Source: Chthonomonadia bacterium (lineage in GTDB: Bacteria; Armatimonadota; HRBIN16). From it: a stretch of 64,000 bases of DNA. Positions 26,998-34,003 of this stretch are shown in pieces. The position numbers were made by a program, and so were the translations under genes. The DNA lies in assembly GCA_013314755.1 (NCBI GenBank), contig JABUFA010000007.1, positions 1-64,000 of the forward strand, given 5' to 3'. The notes beneath the pieces are model-generated. The model ran no database searches. It was not told where the DNA came from and saw only the letters and a list, made by a program, of their open reading frames with translations. The first letter of the stretch is position 1, and every line of letters begins with the position of its first letter.

Positions 26998-27423
26998 ATG
27001 GCAACACAGGGAAAATCCGACATCGACACCGTCATCGAACGCATCCGGTCGCTTCAGCGCATGAGCGACCTGCGGGTGGAGGAGTTCGCCGTGGAGGACG
27101 GTCTGGCAGACCAGGTGGTGAAGGCTGTCGGCACGTCCCAGCTCAAGCCCACCCAGCTGCGCAAGGTATTTCATACCCTCAAAGGCATTCAGCAGAGGGT
27201 CAAGCAGGCGCCTGAGCCAGACCCGTTCAACAGCGCCGAACTGCTCAAGCTGATGCCTGTGCTGGCGTACGCGGTGGGCAGAGACCTCATCCCGCGTGAT
27301 TTCTACCGTCTGCTGAAGGAGGTCTTTGAACCGAAGCGCCTGCGCACGAATGCCGATTTCCTGCGGGCGTTTGACTTTGTGGAAGCCATCCTTGCCTATC
27401 ACAAATATCGGGGAGGAAAGTAG
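26998..27423 (+). CDS. csm2: Csm2 small subunit
   Basis: The 141-aa, mostly helical protein starts at ATG 26998, just after cas10. The pattern VVKAVGTSQLKPTQLRKVF...IQQRV, then LKLMPVLAYAVGRD and DFLRAFDFVEAILAYHKYRGGK, matches Csm2 (Cse2-like small subunit), which lines the belly of the Csm complex. The open reading frame continues upstream to 26677, but that part overlaps cas10 and is a shadow. csm3 starts 3 nt after its stop. Confidence 0.9.
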   Translation: MATQGKSDIDTVIERIRSLQRMSDLRVEEFAVEDGLADQVVKAVGTSQLKPTQLRKVFHTLKGIQQRVKQAPEPDPFNSAELLKLMPVLAYAVGRDLIPRDFYRLLKEVFEPKRLRTNADFLRAFDFVEAILAYHKYRGGK

Positions 27424-27426
27424 ACC

Positions 27427-28284
27427 ATGAACCATGCATCTTTCGAGGGCAAGTACATCATTAGCGTATCGCTGGAGGCAGTGACCGGACTGCACATCGG
27501 GGGCACGACCACCGGCTTCGAAATCGGAGGGGTGGACAACCCCGTTATCCGCGACCCGCTGACCGACCAGCCGTACATTCCCGGCTCGTCGCTGAAGGGC
27601 AAACTGCGCCACCTCACCGAGTGGAGCCTGGGCTTAATTGACAAGCACCCCAAGCACAAGGTGTACGGCGCGTATCACTGCGAGGAGCTCAAAGGGCCCC
27701 GACCGACCGACAATCCTGCACGGTGGGACAGAGTGTACCTGCTGGGCAGGCTGTTCGGGGTAGCATCCGACGATACGCAGGTGCGCCAGACCGCCGGTCC
27801 CACCCGCCTGACCGTGCGCGACTCCTTCCTGACCAACGGCTCGGTGAAGGAGCTGGAGCGCATCCTGGGCGAGGGCATCTTTACCGAGCTCAAGACCGAG
27901 AACTTTCTGGACCGCGTGACCTCCGAGGCGAACCCGCGCTCGCTGGAGCGGGTGCCCGCTGGCGCCACCTTCTCGGTGCAGATGGTGTTAGACCGGTACG
28001 CGGGCGACGGCGCAGAGCTCCTGCGCCAGCTGTTCGTCGCCATGCGCCTGCTGGAGGACAGCACCCTGGGCGGCAGCGGCTCGCGCGGAAGCGGTCGGGT
28101 GGCGTTCCGCCGGCTGCGCGTGACGTGGCGCGGGCTGAACTATTATCTGGACGGCGAACCCGAACGGGTGCTGTTCCCACCCGAACAGGTAGCGGAAGAG
28201 GAGCAAAACGAGATTCTGTACTTCCCCCTGCGCTATCTGCAGGCGGAGGGCAGGTTCGAGAAATACTTCGGACGGGAGGAGTAA
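27427..28284 (+). CDS. csm3: Csm3 backbone subunit and target-RNA nuclease
   Basis: The 285-aa RAMP protein forms the backbone filament that holds the crRNA and cleaves target RNA at 6-nt steps. The family motif IGGVDNPVIRDPL contains the catalytic aspartate D37, followed by YIPGSSLKGKLRHLTEW. A glycine-rich loop SGSRGSGRVAFRRLRV lies near residue 218. Both the catalytic and binding motifs are intact. It has a good ribosome binding site (GGGGAGGAAAG) and is followed by csm4 after 3 nt. Confidence 0.96.
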   Translation: MNHASFEGKYIISVSLEAVTGLHIGGTTTGFEIGGVDNPVIRDPLTDQPYIPGSSLKGKLRHLTEWSLGLIDKHPKHKVYGAYHCEELKGPRPTDNPARWDRVYLLGRLFGVASDDTQVRQTAGPTRLTVRDSFLTNGSVKELERILGEGIFTELKTENFLDRVTSEANPRSLERVPAGATFSVQMVLDRYAGDGAELLRQLFVAMRLLEDSTLGGSGSRGSGRVAFRRLRVTWRGLNYYLDGEPERVLFPPEQVAEEEQNEILYFPLRYLQAEGRFEKYFGREE

Positions 28285-28287
28285 CCG

Positions 28288-29334
28288 ATGCCAGTGGCAG
28301 TGGTCCACCTTCAGCCACGGGGTTCGGTGGTGGGCGCGCCGCCGCCGTCCCCTACCCTTTACGGTGCGCTGTGCTGGGCGACGGCGGTGCTGTACGGCGA
28401 GGAGCAGGCGCAGGCAATGGCGCAGGAGCTCACCTGCACGGACGCCTTCCCTCTTGCCCACAGCGGACAGGGATACACGGTGCGCTTCTTCCCCATGCCT
28501 GTCCTGCCCCAGCCGGTCACTCCCCTGCCCGAACGCACCCTGAGCCACAAACAGCAAGCGGTGCGCCAGCTCAACCTGTTCAAACGGCTCAAGCGGGCGC
28601 GATACCTCAGCGAGGGGCTGTTCACGCGCTACCTGCAGGGCGACCTCTCCGCGAGCACGCTTGCTGATGCCCTGCAGGAGGGACAGGCGGTGCTGAGAGG
28701 CAACTGCCTGATGCTGGCGCAGGAGGCACAGGACGTGGGATGGACCTCTCGCGCCACCGCGCCGCTCGCCTCCGCCGATGTCACTCGCAACGAAATCGAC
28801 CGCTGGAGCCTGGCGACCGCAGAGGGCAGAATGTTCCTGCGCGAGGAGACCTTCTTTGCGCCCGGGGTGGGGCTGTGGTTCGGCGTGCACCTGCCAGAGG
28901 AACAGATGCGCCTTCTGCCCGCCCTCCTGCGCTACCTCGAGGACACCGGCGTCGGCGGGGAGCGGTCGTCGGGCAAGGGGCAGTTCGCCTTCCAGCTGGA
29001 AGAGGGGTCGCTGGCTTTGCCTCAGCCCGCCAGCCCAGACGCCTGGGTGAGCCTGAGCCACTATCTGCCCACGCCGGAAGAGGTGAAGGGGTGGCAGAGT
29101 GCGCCCCGCTATACGCTGGTGTCGTGGCTGGCGCGCTACGAATCCGCCTTCGTGGGGGGACAGCGGGTGTTCAAGCCCCTGCGACGGATGCTGGAGCCCG
29201 GTTCGGTGTTCCCCCTAACAGAACGGCGCGAGGTGTACGGCAGGCTGGTGCGCTCAGGCGAACGGCTGGGACATACCGTGTGGGTGTGTGGACGCGCCCT
29301 GCCCGCCTTTGCGCAGAGAGGAGGTGACCTATGA
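28288..29334 (+). CDS. csm4: Csm4 subunit (5'-handle binding)
   Basis: The 348-aa protein is a Csm4/Cas5-like RAMP that caps the complex and holds the 5' tag of the crRNA next to Cas10. It starts VVHLQPRGSVVG.PPPSPTLYGALCWATAVLYG, a Csm4 pattern. GVGGERSSGKGQFAFQL near residue 229 and the C-terminal LGHTVWVCGRALP are family-like. It overlaps csm5 by 4 nt. Confidence 0.92.
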   Translation: MPVAVVHLQPRGSVVGAPPPSPTLYGALCWATAVLYGEEQAQAMAQELTCTDAFPLAHSGQGYTVRFFPMPVLPQPVTPLPERTLSHKQQAVRQLNLFKRLKRARYLSEGLFTRYLQGDLSASTLADALQEGQAVLRGNCLMLAQEAQDVGWTSRATAPLASADVTRNEIDRWSLATAEGRMFLREETFFAPGVGLWFGVHLPEEQMRLLPALLRYLEDTGVGGERSSGKGQFAFQLEEGSLALPQPASPDAWVSLSHYLPTPEEVKGWQSAPRYTLVSWLARYESAFVGGQRVFKPLRRMLEPGSVFPLTERREVYGRLVRSGERLGHTVWVCGRALPAFAQRGGDL

Positions 29335-30509
29335 AAACGGAGAGCTATATCGTGAAGGTTGAGGTGCTGACGCCCGTGCATGTGGGTAGCGGCGATAGCC
29401 TCAACGCGCTGAACTATATCCGTCAGGGCGACACGCTGTACGTGCTGGACCCCGACCGCTGGATGGAGTGGCTGGGCGGCAGGCAGGGCGCCATTGAGCG
29501 ATACATCGGCTGGGTGGAAGCCAGCCTGGGGCGGGGCGTGAGCCTGAACGAGTTCCTGCAGGAGCGGCTTCGCCTCAACCCGTCCGAGGTGGCAACAGCG
29601 GCAAAGCAGGTGAGCCGATACGCCGTGCGCCTGGAGGAGTGCGGCACTCCCGACCCCATGCGCGGCTTCCGCACGCACATCCGCGACGCCCGAAACCGCG
29701 CCTACCTGCCAGGCAGTTCGCTGAAGGGGGCAATCCGCACCGCGCTGATTGAAGACCTTCTGCTGGAGGAGGACGCCCTGCAGGCGAGGTTGGTTGCCCC
29801 GTTGAAAAGGATAGACGGTGGGGGCGACCCGCGCCGGCTGCGCCGGGAGGCGCGACAGGTATGGCAGGGGATGGAAGCGGGCACCCTGCGCGGGGGCGAA
29901 ATGGATGCGCACTATGACCTCCTGCGCTTTGTGCAGGTGTCGGACAGCGAGCCGGTGGCGCACGAGCAGGTGAGCGTGCGCAAGGTTCGTTCGGAGGGCA
30001 CGAACCGAAACACGAACACCTGGCTGGAGGCGTTGCGCGAAGGCGCGGGGACGCGCGTGAGGCTGTCGTTCCAGCCCGAGGCTCCCCTGCGTCTGCTTGG
30101 ACTGGAGGGGGAGCTGGCGCAGTATCTGCGTCCGCAGGAGCTGTTCGCGGTGCTGGCAGAGCGGGCAGAGCGCCGGCTGGAGCGGGAGCTGGCGTATCCC
30201 TATCCGCCCGCGGTGAAGCAAAAGGTGCAGGATTTGCTGGCGCAGAACAGCGAAGAGACCCCCCTGCTGTGCATCGGCTGGGGACAGGGCTACCTGGGCA
30301 CGACGGTGATGGGGCTGGTGCTGGACGAGAGCGCGGAGGAGTATGCGCAGGCGGTGCGCCGGCTACTTCCCATCCTGCCGCGGCGCGGGCAGGGCATCGA
30401 CGCGAGACGCTTTCCGAAGACACGCCGGGCGGTGCGCGATACGAAGGATACCGCACGCAGTCCGTTAGGCTGGGTACGGCTGGTGCTGGAGGAAGCATCT
30501 GCGGGATGA
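29331..30509 (+). CDS. csm5: Csm5 subunit
   Basis: The 392-aa RAMP protein caps the other end of the Csm filament and is needed for 3' maturation of crRNA. LTPVHVGSGDSLNALNY and YLPGSSLKGAIRTALIEDLL are the expected motifs, and YLGTTVMGLVL lies near the C-terminus. It ends the operon, about 420 nt before the CRISPR array on the same strand. Confidence 0.93.
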   Translation: MKTESYIVKVEVLTPVHVGSGDSLNALNYIRQGDTLYVLDPDRWMEWLGGRQGAIERYIGWVEASLGRGVSLNEFLQERLRLNPSEVATAAKQVSRYAVRLEECGTPDPMRGFRTHIRDARNRAYLPGSSLKGAIRTALIEDLLLEEDALQARLVAPLKRIDGGGDPRRLRREARQVWQGMEAGTLRGGEMDAHYDLLRFVQVSDSEPVAHEQVSVRKVRSEGTNRNTNTWLEALREGAGTRVRLSFQPEAPLRLLGLEGELAQYLRPQELFAVLAERAERRLERELAYPYPPAVKQKVQDLLAQNSEETPLLCIGWGQGYLGTTVMGLVLDESAEEYAQAVRRLLPILPRRGQGIDARRFPKTRRAVRDTKDTARSPLGWVRLVLEEASAG

Positions 30510-30514
30510 AGCCC

Positions 30515-30720
30515 TGCGCCGTCGCCCTGAGCGGGGCGAAGAGCCCAGCAGGATTCCGCCCCGGGCAGGACGAAAGGTCTCAAGGGGTGTCGCCCTTCGT
30601 TGTCACCCTGAGCGCAGCGAAGGGTCTTTCTGTGTTGTCACCCTGAGCGAAGCGAAGGGTCTCAAGAGATGCTTCGCTAACGCTCAGCATGACAATGAGC
30701 GTCACCCTGAACAAGTCCTA
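30515..30720. repeat. dispersed palindromic repeats, family C
   Basis: After csm5 the gap 30510-30926 holds no gene. Its first half contains three partial copies of a family whose core reads CACCCTGAGCGAAGCGAAGGG, near 30519, 30605 and 30641, the last followed by GAGATGCTTCGCTAACGCTCAGCATGA in the opposite sense. Related copies occur at 32999-33060, 39555-39632 and 45725-45790. Their ends form long imperfect hairpins. Confidence 0.75.
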
Positions 30721-30756
30721 TTGTCTGAAAAAGACGGAATCGGTGACAAAAAGCCG

Positions 30757-30799
30757 TGTAGAACCTCGATTGGCGACGTCTCAAGCGTGAGGTTCTACA
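30757..30799. repeat. 11-bp inverted repeat upstream of the CRISPR leader
   Basis: TGTAGAACCTC at 30757-30767 and GAGGTTCTACA at 30789-30799 are perfect complements around a 21-nt spacer. It lies 127 nt before the first CRISPR repeat. No T-tract follows, so it does not look like a simple terminator for csm5. Confidence 0.6.
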
Positions 30800-30865
30800 G
30801 GGTCCGTGTAGGGTGCATTGCAGGACCCGCGCAGGACAGGGCGCCTCGCGGGGGAAAGGTGCATC

Positions 30866-30926
30866 TTGACAATTAGATAATTCAACAAAAAAGCCGATTT
30901 TGTTGAATTATATGCTGTTATGCGGC
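30866..30926 (+). promoter_or_regulatory. AT-rich CRISPR leader with 12-bp palindrome
   Basis: The 60 nt before the first repeat are much richer in A and T than the neighbours. They contain a perfect inverted repeat, AATTCAACAAAA (30879-30890) and TTTTGTTGAATT (30898-30909), with a 7-nt loop, ending 17 nt before repeat 1. TTGACA at 30866-30871 looks like a -35, but no -10 lies at 16-18 nt. The leader lies at this end because the far end has the degenerate repeat. Confidence 0.6.
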
Positions 30927-31467
30927 GTAACAACGCTTGCCCCGACGAATAGGGGACTGAAACATATTCGAGTGCTTTAAATGGAGGTACAAGAACCAGT
31001 AACAACGCTTGCCCCGACGAATAGGGGACTGAAACGCGATTGCAGCCCGCGATGTATCGCACGTTCTCGGTAACAACGCTTGCCCCGACGAATAGGGGAC
31101 TGAAACCTGTTCGTGATACGGGCGAATACTGTCATCTCGGAGTAACAACGCTTGCCCCGACGAATAGGGGACTGAAACATTTGCTCAGTCGTTGCTGTGT
31201 GTTGCGTTAGGTTGTAACAACGCTTGCCCCGACGAATAGGGGACTGAAACAGGATACGTGAAACTCGCAGACATGATGAATGAGTTGGTAACAACGCTTG
31301 CCCCGACGAATAGGGGACTGAAACTGGAATAGTCAATGCCCCCTAACTCGCGTCAGGGGGCGTAACAACGCTTGCCCCGACGAATAGGGGACTGAAACTC
31401 CTGGGACAACCACTCAGGATACACGTAGTTGCCCGTAACAACGCTTGCCCCGACGAATAGGGGATTG
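30927..31467 (+). CRISPR. CRISPR array, 8 repeats and 7 spacers
   Basis: Repeats of 37 nt begin GTAACAACGC and end GGGGACTGAAAC. Starts are 30927, 30999, 31070, 31142, 31214, 31288, 31362 and 31435. The first seven are identical. The last (31435-31467) breaks down after GGGGA: the C becomes T and AAAC is replaced by CGTG, which marks the leader-distal end. Spacers are 34-37 nt. The ACTGAAAC end is the type of 8-nt handle made by Cas6, so crRNA is read on the plus strand, the same way as the csm operon. The csm genes just upstream are the obvious partner. Confidence 0.98.
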
Positions 31468-31489
31468 CGTGAGCCGTTCGGACATATCC

Positions 31490-31735
31490 GTGCGACCCGA
31501 AATCGCAGGCAACACGGGACAAAATCTGCTGGCGCAGGTTCCTATGGAGTGCTGAAGCCATGCTTCAGCATTTCAAAGCAGCCCGCAACTTCCGTCCGCA
31601 GGGGTGTTTTTTAAGGCGACCTTGCGACTGGAAGTCGCAGGCAACACAGAACAAAACCTGCTAAAGCAGGTTTCGCTGAAGCAAGCTTCAGCACTCCAAA
31701 GAGGTAAAGGAAGCAAGCTTCAGCACTCCAAAGGG
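31490..31735. repeat. second cluster of family A and B palindromic repeats
   Basis: The gap 31468-31788 has no gene. Family A copies: 31549-31570, a pair at 31680-31700 and 31711-31728 with AGCAAGCTTCAGCACTCC. Family B copies: around 31495-31512, 31575-31600 and 31617-31645 (TGCGACTggaAGTCGCA). The same two families fill 4560-4890. Confidence 0.8.
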
Positions 31736-31740
31736 GAAAA

Positions 31741-31773
31741 GGGCAGGGCGTTCGCGCCCTGCCCTCTGTTTTT
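31741..31773. terminator. bidirectional rho-independent terminator
   Basis: A perfect 10-bp stem, GGGCAGGGCG (31741-31750) with CGCCCTGCCC (31755-31764), closes on a TTCG tetraloop. On the plus strand TCTGTTTTT follows; on the minus strand TTTTCCCC follows. It lies 25 nt after the stop of the minus-strand dehydrogenase. Confidence 0.85.
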
Positions 31774-31788
31774 GGGAAGATAGTTGGT

Positions 31789-32901
31789 TCAAGGCGTAGA
31801 GGGTGGGTCGCCCCAGTCGGGGATTTTGAGCAGTTCGCCGTCGCGCAGGGCGGACTGGTGCGCCACCACGCCGGGCGCCAGATACCGCACCGCCTCCCAC
31901 ACGTGGATGCGCGGCAGCCTTCCGCGGTTGCAGGCATCCACGAACTCGTGCACCAGGTAGGCGTGCGATCCGCCGTGCCCGCCCTTGTCCTGCGCCAGCG
32001 GTTCGGGAAGCGGTTCACCCACCTGCGCCAGGTCTATCGGTTCCCAGCCCTCCTTCGTCACCCATTTGGCGCCCGAGACGTCGTTTTCGAAGCTGGCTTC
32101 GGTGCCGTAGATGCGGAACCCCTCGCGCCCAATGTGCCCAATCCGACGGAACTCGGCGATGCGGGCGGTTGCACCGTTGCTCATGCGGTACAGCGCCACC
32201 TCGTTGCTGAAGAGATTGCCCCAGATGGTGTCGGTGCGATACCAGTCGTCATCGGGGTAGATATAGCCCTGCGCGGAGACCTCGGTCATGTGTGCGCCCA
32301 TCACGCTGATGATTCCACTGGTGGAGTGGGTGGGGTAGTACATGGGCGGGTCGCCCGTCTTGTCCCTGCCGAACTGTTCGCCCCAGCGGTTGCGCAGAAC
32401 CTCATACAGCCCGTGCGAGAGGTCATGGAAGTATTCACCCTCCGCGTACACGAACCGCCCAAACGCGCCTTTCTGTGCTTTCTGGCGGCAGTAGATGGTT
32501 TCGGGTCGGAAGAAGGTGGTTTCGCCCAGCATGTAGATTTGCCCCGTTCGCCTGACGGTCTCCACCAGCCGGTCGCACAGTTCCAGCGTCCGTTCGGGTT
32601 CGCGCGCGTAGGCGGGAGGTACTGCGCTGTATACATGTTTGCCCGCTTCCATCGCCTGGATTGCCTGTTCGGCGTGGAGCCAGTGCTGGGTAAAGAGGGC
32701 AATGGCGTCCAGGTCGCTTCGGCAGATTTCTTCTAAAGAGCCGTAGGTTTCGGTGATGCCGAATTCGCGGGCGGCGTGCGCCAGGCGGTCGGCGTTCAGG
32801 TCGCACAGCGCGAGGCGGTGCACGTCCGGGTGGTCGCGGAACAGTCGGATGAAGTGCCAGCCGAACTGCCCCACGCCCACAATGCCAACGCTGATGCTCA
32901 T
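31789..32901 (-). CDS. Gfo/Idh/MocA-family oxidoreductase
   Basis: The 370-aa protein has the N-terminal NAD(P)-binding GIVGVGQFGWHFIRLF and the family motif EAGKHVYSAVPPA near residue 90 (usual EKP replaced by SAVPP). The C-terminal alpha/beta domain includes IISVMGAHMTEVSAQG. The family oxidises or reduces sugars, inositols and sugar-nucleotides. The change of the usual EKP lysine loop is notable, because that lysine is catalytic in many members; this protein may have a divergent mechanism. Given the glycoside hydrolases in the window it probably acts on a sugar or sugar derivative. It appears monocistronic, in a repeat-rich region. Confidence 0.85.
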   Translation of the reverse strand: MSISVGIVGVGQFGWHFIRLFRDHPDVHRLALCDLNADRLAHAAREFGITETYGSLEEICRSDLDAIALFTQHWLHAEQAIQAMEAGKHVYSAVPPAYAREPERTLELCDRLVETVRRTGQIYMLGETTFFRPETIYCRQKAQKGAFGRFVYAEGEYFHDLSHGLYEVLRNRWGEQFGRDKTGDPPMYYPTHSTSGIISVMGAHMTEVSAQGYIYPDDDWYRTDTIWGNLFSNEVALYRMSNGATARIAEFRRIGHIGREGFRIYGTEASFENDVSGAKWVTKEGWEPIDLAQVGEPLPEPLAQDKGGHGGSHAYLVHEFVDACNRGRLPRIHVWEAVRYLAPGVVAHQSALRDGELLKIPDWGDPPSTP

Positions 32902-32998
32902 CGGTGTTCCTCCTTGCGGGTTTTCGGGTGAGGATTCGCGGTTTCATGGGGTTGTCCTGCCCGGCAGAATGGGCTGGCTGGCGGGGCGAAGGGGTTTT

Positions 32999-33060
32999 GA
33001 GATGCTTCACTTCGTTCAGCGTAACATTTGGTATCACCCTGAACGCAGTGAGGGGTCTCA
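32999..33060. repeat. full-length family C repeat
   Basis: The 62 nt start GAGATGCTTCACTTCGTTCAGCG and end CCTGAACGCAGTGAGGGGTCTC, so the two halves are imperfect inverted repeats that can fold on each other. It sits between the dehydrogenase start and the PEP-CTERM remnant. No transposase lies nearby; it looks like a small non-autonomous element. Confidence 0.7.
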
Positions 33061-33107
33061 AAAAAACCCCCCTTCACTGCCGTTTAATGAAGCAATCGCC
33101 ATATCCA

Positions 33108-33562
33108 GTATGGAATACTGTATTTTTCAAAAGCAGACTGTGGCTCAACATCGACCCGTTCGTGTCCGATGTGTCGTTGGTTTCAGGCTCGGTCGTTGGT
33201 GGGGGCCTCTGTCTCCATCGGGGATTTAGACGAGGATGAAGTTCTCGGTCTCGGTGAAGGATTCGACCTGCGGATCGACTTCCCCACCGAAAATGTGTCA
33301 GGTAGGCTGATGAACACAGAATTGGTGTCGTGGATACTGCAGGGTACCGGGCTGACCGAGAGCCACTTCCTTGCAAGGTCAGTGAAAAAGCAGGGACAGA
33401 CAATAGGGCCGGGGGACCTACTATACCCTCCTGCATGTGCAGGGCATAGATTCAGGCGGACAAGGTTCCAGCCATCTAACGATTCCAGAGCCGGGCACGA
33501 TTCTGTTGTTCGCGGCTGGGCTGACTGCACCGCTGATGAGCCGTCTGCGCAGGCGCACATAG
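33108..33562 (+). pseudogene. frameshifted remnant of a PEP-CTERM surface protein
   Basis: No single frame is open, but three frames read together give one protein. Frame 3 gives NIDPFVSDVSLVSGSVVGG up to a run of five G near 33200. Frame 1 continues ASVSIGDLDEDEVLGLGEG and, further on, DFPTENVSGRLMNTELVSW, up to a second G5 run at 33411-33415. Frame 2 continues TYYTLLHVQGIDSGGQGSS and ends in a PEP-CTERM signal: PEPGTILLFAAGLTAP, then MSRLRRRT and a stop at 33560-33562. In each case one G too many breaks the frame. The 5' end is unclear; no signal peptide is visible. A perfect terminator hairpin follows at 33595. PEP-CTERM proteins are exported and sorted by exosortase; none is in the window. 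Confidence 0.75.
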
Positions 33563-33594
33563 CCGGGATGTGCTCAAGCTGGTGAACACGAGCG

Positions 33595-33622
33595 GGGGTA
33601 GCCCCGGTGGGCTACCCCGTTT
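33595..33622 (+). terminator. terminator of the PEP-CTERM remnant
   Basis: GGGGTAGCCC (33595-33604) pairs perfectly with GGGCTACCCC (33609-33618) around a CGGT loop and is followed by GTTTTC. It lies 33 nt after the remnant's stop, which supports it having been a real plus-strand gene. Confidence 0.8.
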
Positions 33623-33649
33623 TCGTTCGACTGCGGTTGGGACGGGATT

Positions 33650-33728
33650 TTTGGAGTGCTGAAGCTTGCTTCAGCAAATCCGCACTTGAGACGTTGCCCC
33701 GCTGAAGCATGGCTTCAGCACTCCATAT
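33650..33728. repeat. two family A palindromic repeats
   Basis: GTGCTGAAGCTTGCTTCAGCA at 33656-33676 and GCTGAAGCATGGCTTCAGCAC at 33701-33721, the same elements as at 4560-4890 and 31490-31735. They lie between the terminator at 33595 and the promoter at 33741. Confidence 0.8.
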
Positions 33729-33740
33729 CCGCGCAGGCTC

Positions 33741-33770
33741 TTGACAACTCCTGCCTGTTACGGGCATAAT
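33741..33770 (+). promoter_or_regulatory. strong sigma70-like promoter
   Basis: A consensus -35, TTGACA at 33741-33746, and a -10, CATAAT at 33765-33770, are 18 nt apart. Transcription should begin near 33777 and run through the small unit that ends at 33978. Confidence 0.65.
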
Positions 33771-33798
33771 ACAATTGTCATACTTTGCGAGGTGGACT

Positions 33799-33939
33799 GT
33801 GCAGGTCTGGAACCAACAACTGATACTGGATAACGAGCGGACAGTCGGTGGCTGGCTGTGTGGAGGGATGTCCGCACAGCAAGACAGGCACTGGCGTCAT
33901 CATCGCTTCGGACACGTGATGCGTATTCGGAATAGCTAG
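33799..33939 (+). CDS. candidate 46-aa small protein (or structured RNA)
   Basis: Between a good promoter (33741-33770) and a terminator (33948-33978) there is a GTG-started open frame of 46 codons. GAGG lies 6 nt before the GTG. The product begins VQVWNQQLILDNERTVGGWL and is rich in Trp, His and Arg towards the end (DRHWRHHRFGHVMRIRNS). I know no family. The stop is 8 nt before the terminator stem, as in a compact gene. The same RNA has several complementary segments: GCGGACA (33837-33843) with TGTCCGC (33869-33875), GCTGTGTGG with CCGCACAGC (33855-33863 and 33871-33879), and CGGACACG (33909-33916) with CGTGTCCG in the terminator loop (33958-33965). A non-coding or leader RNA is therefore equally possible. 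Confidence 0.35.
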   Translation: MQVWNQQLILDNERTVGGWLCGGMSAQQDRHWRHHRFGHVMRIRNS

Positions 33940-33947
33940 ACCAGCCA

Positions 33948-33978
33948 AGCCCGCTGCCGTGTCCGCAGTGGGCTTTTT
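33948..33978 (+). terminator. rho-independent terminator just before the HNH gene
   Basis: AGCCCGCTG (33948-33956) pairs with CAGTGGGCT (33966-33974) with one G-U pair, loop CCGTGTCCG, followed by TTTTT (33974-33978). It lies 25 nt before the HNH start codon, so it either ends a separate small transcript or acts as an attenuator of the HNH gene. Confidence 0.75.
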
Positions 33979-34003
33979 CGTTACACCATGCGGGAAGGGA
34001 TCG

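Noticed and set aside
30757-30799. Terminator for csm5
   Set aside because: The inverted repeat has a 21-nt loop and no T-tract, so it was listed only as an inverted repeat.
30866-30871. TTGACA as the -35 of the CRISPR array promoter
   Set aside because: No -10 at 16-18 nt; the AT-rich box GATAAT is too close. The array promoter is not located.
33183-33560. Minus-strand open frame of 125 codons
   Set aside because: The plus strand carries the PEP-CTERM protein with its terminator, so this is a shadow.
33777-33978. Known RNA classes (6S RNA, SRP RNA, cobalamin, TPP, c-di-GMP riboswitches, HEARO/omega RNA)
   Set aside because: None of the conserved motifs of these classes was found by eye. 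The following HNH protein is not IscB/IsrB, so omega RNA is not expected. A covariance search (Infernal against Rfam) would decide.
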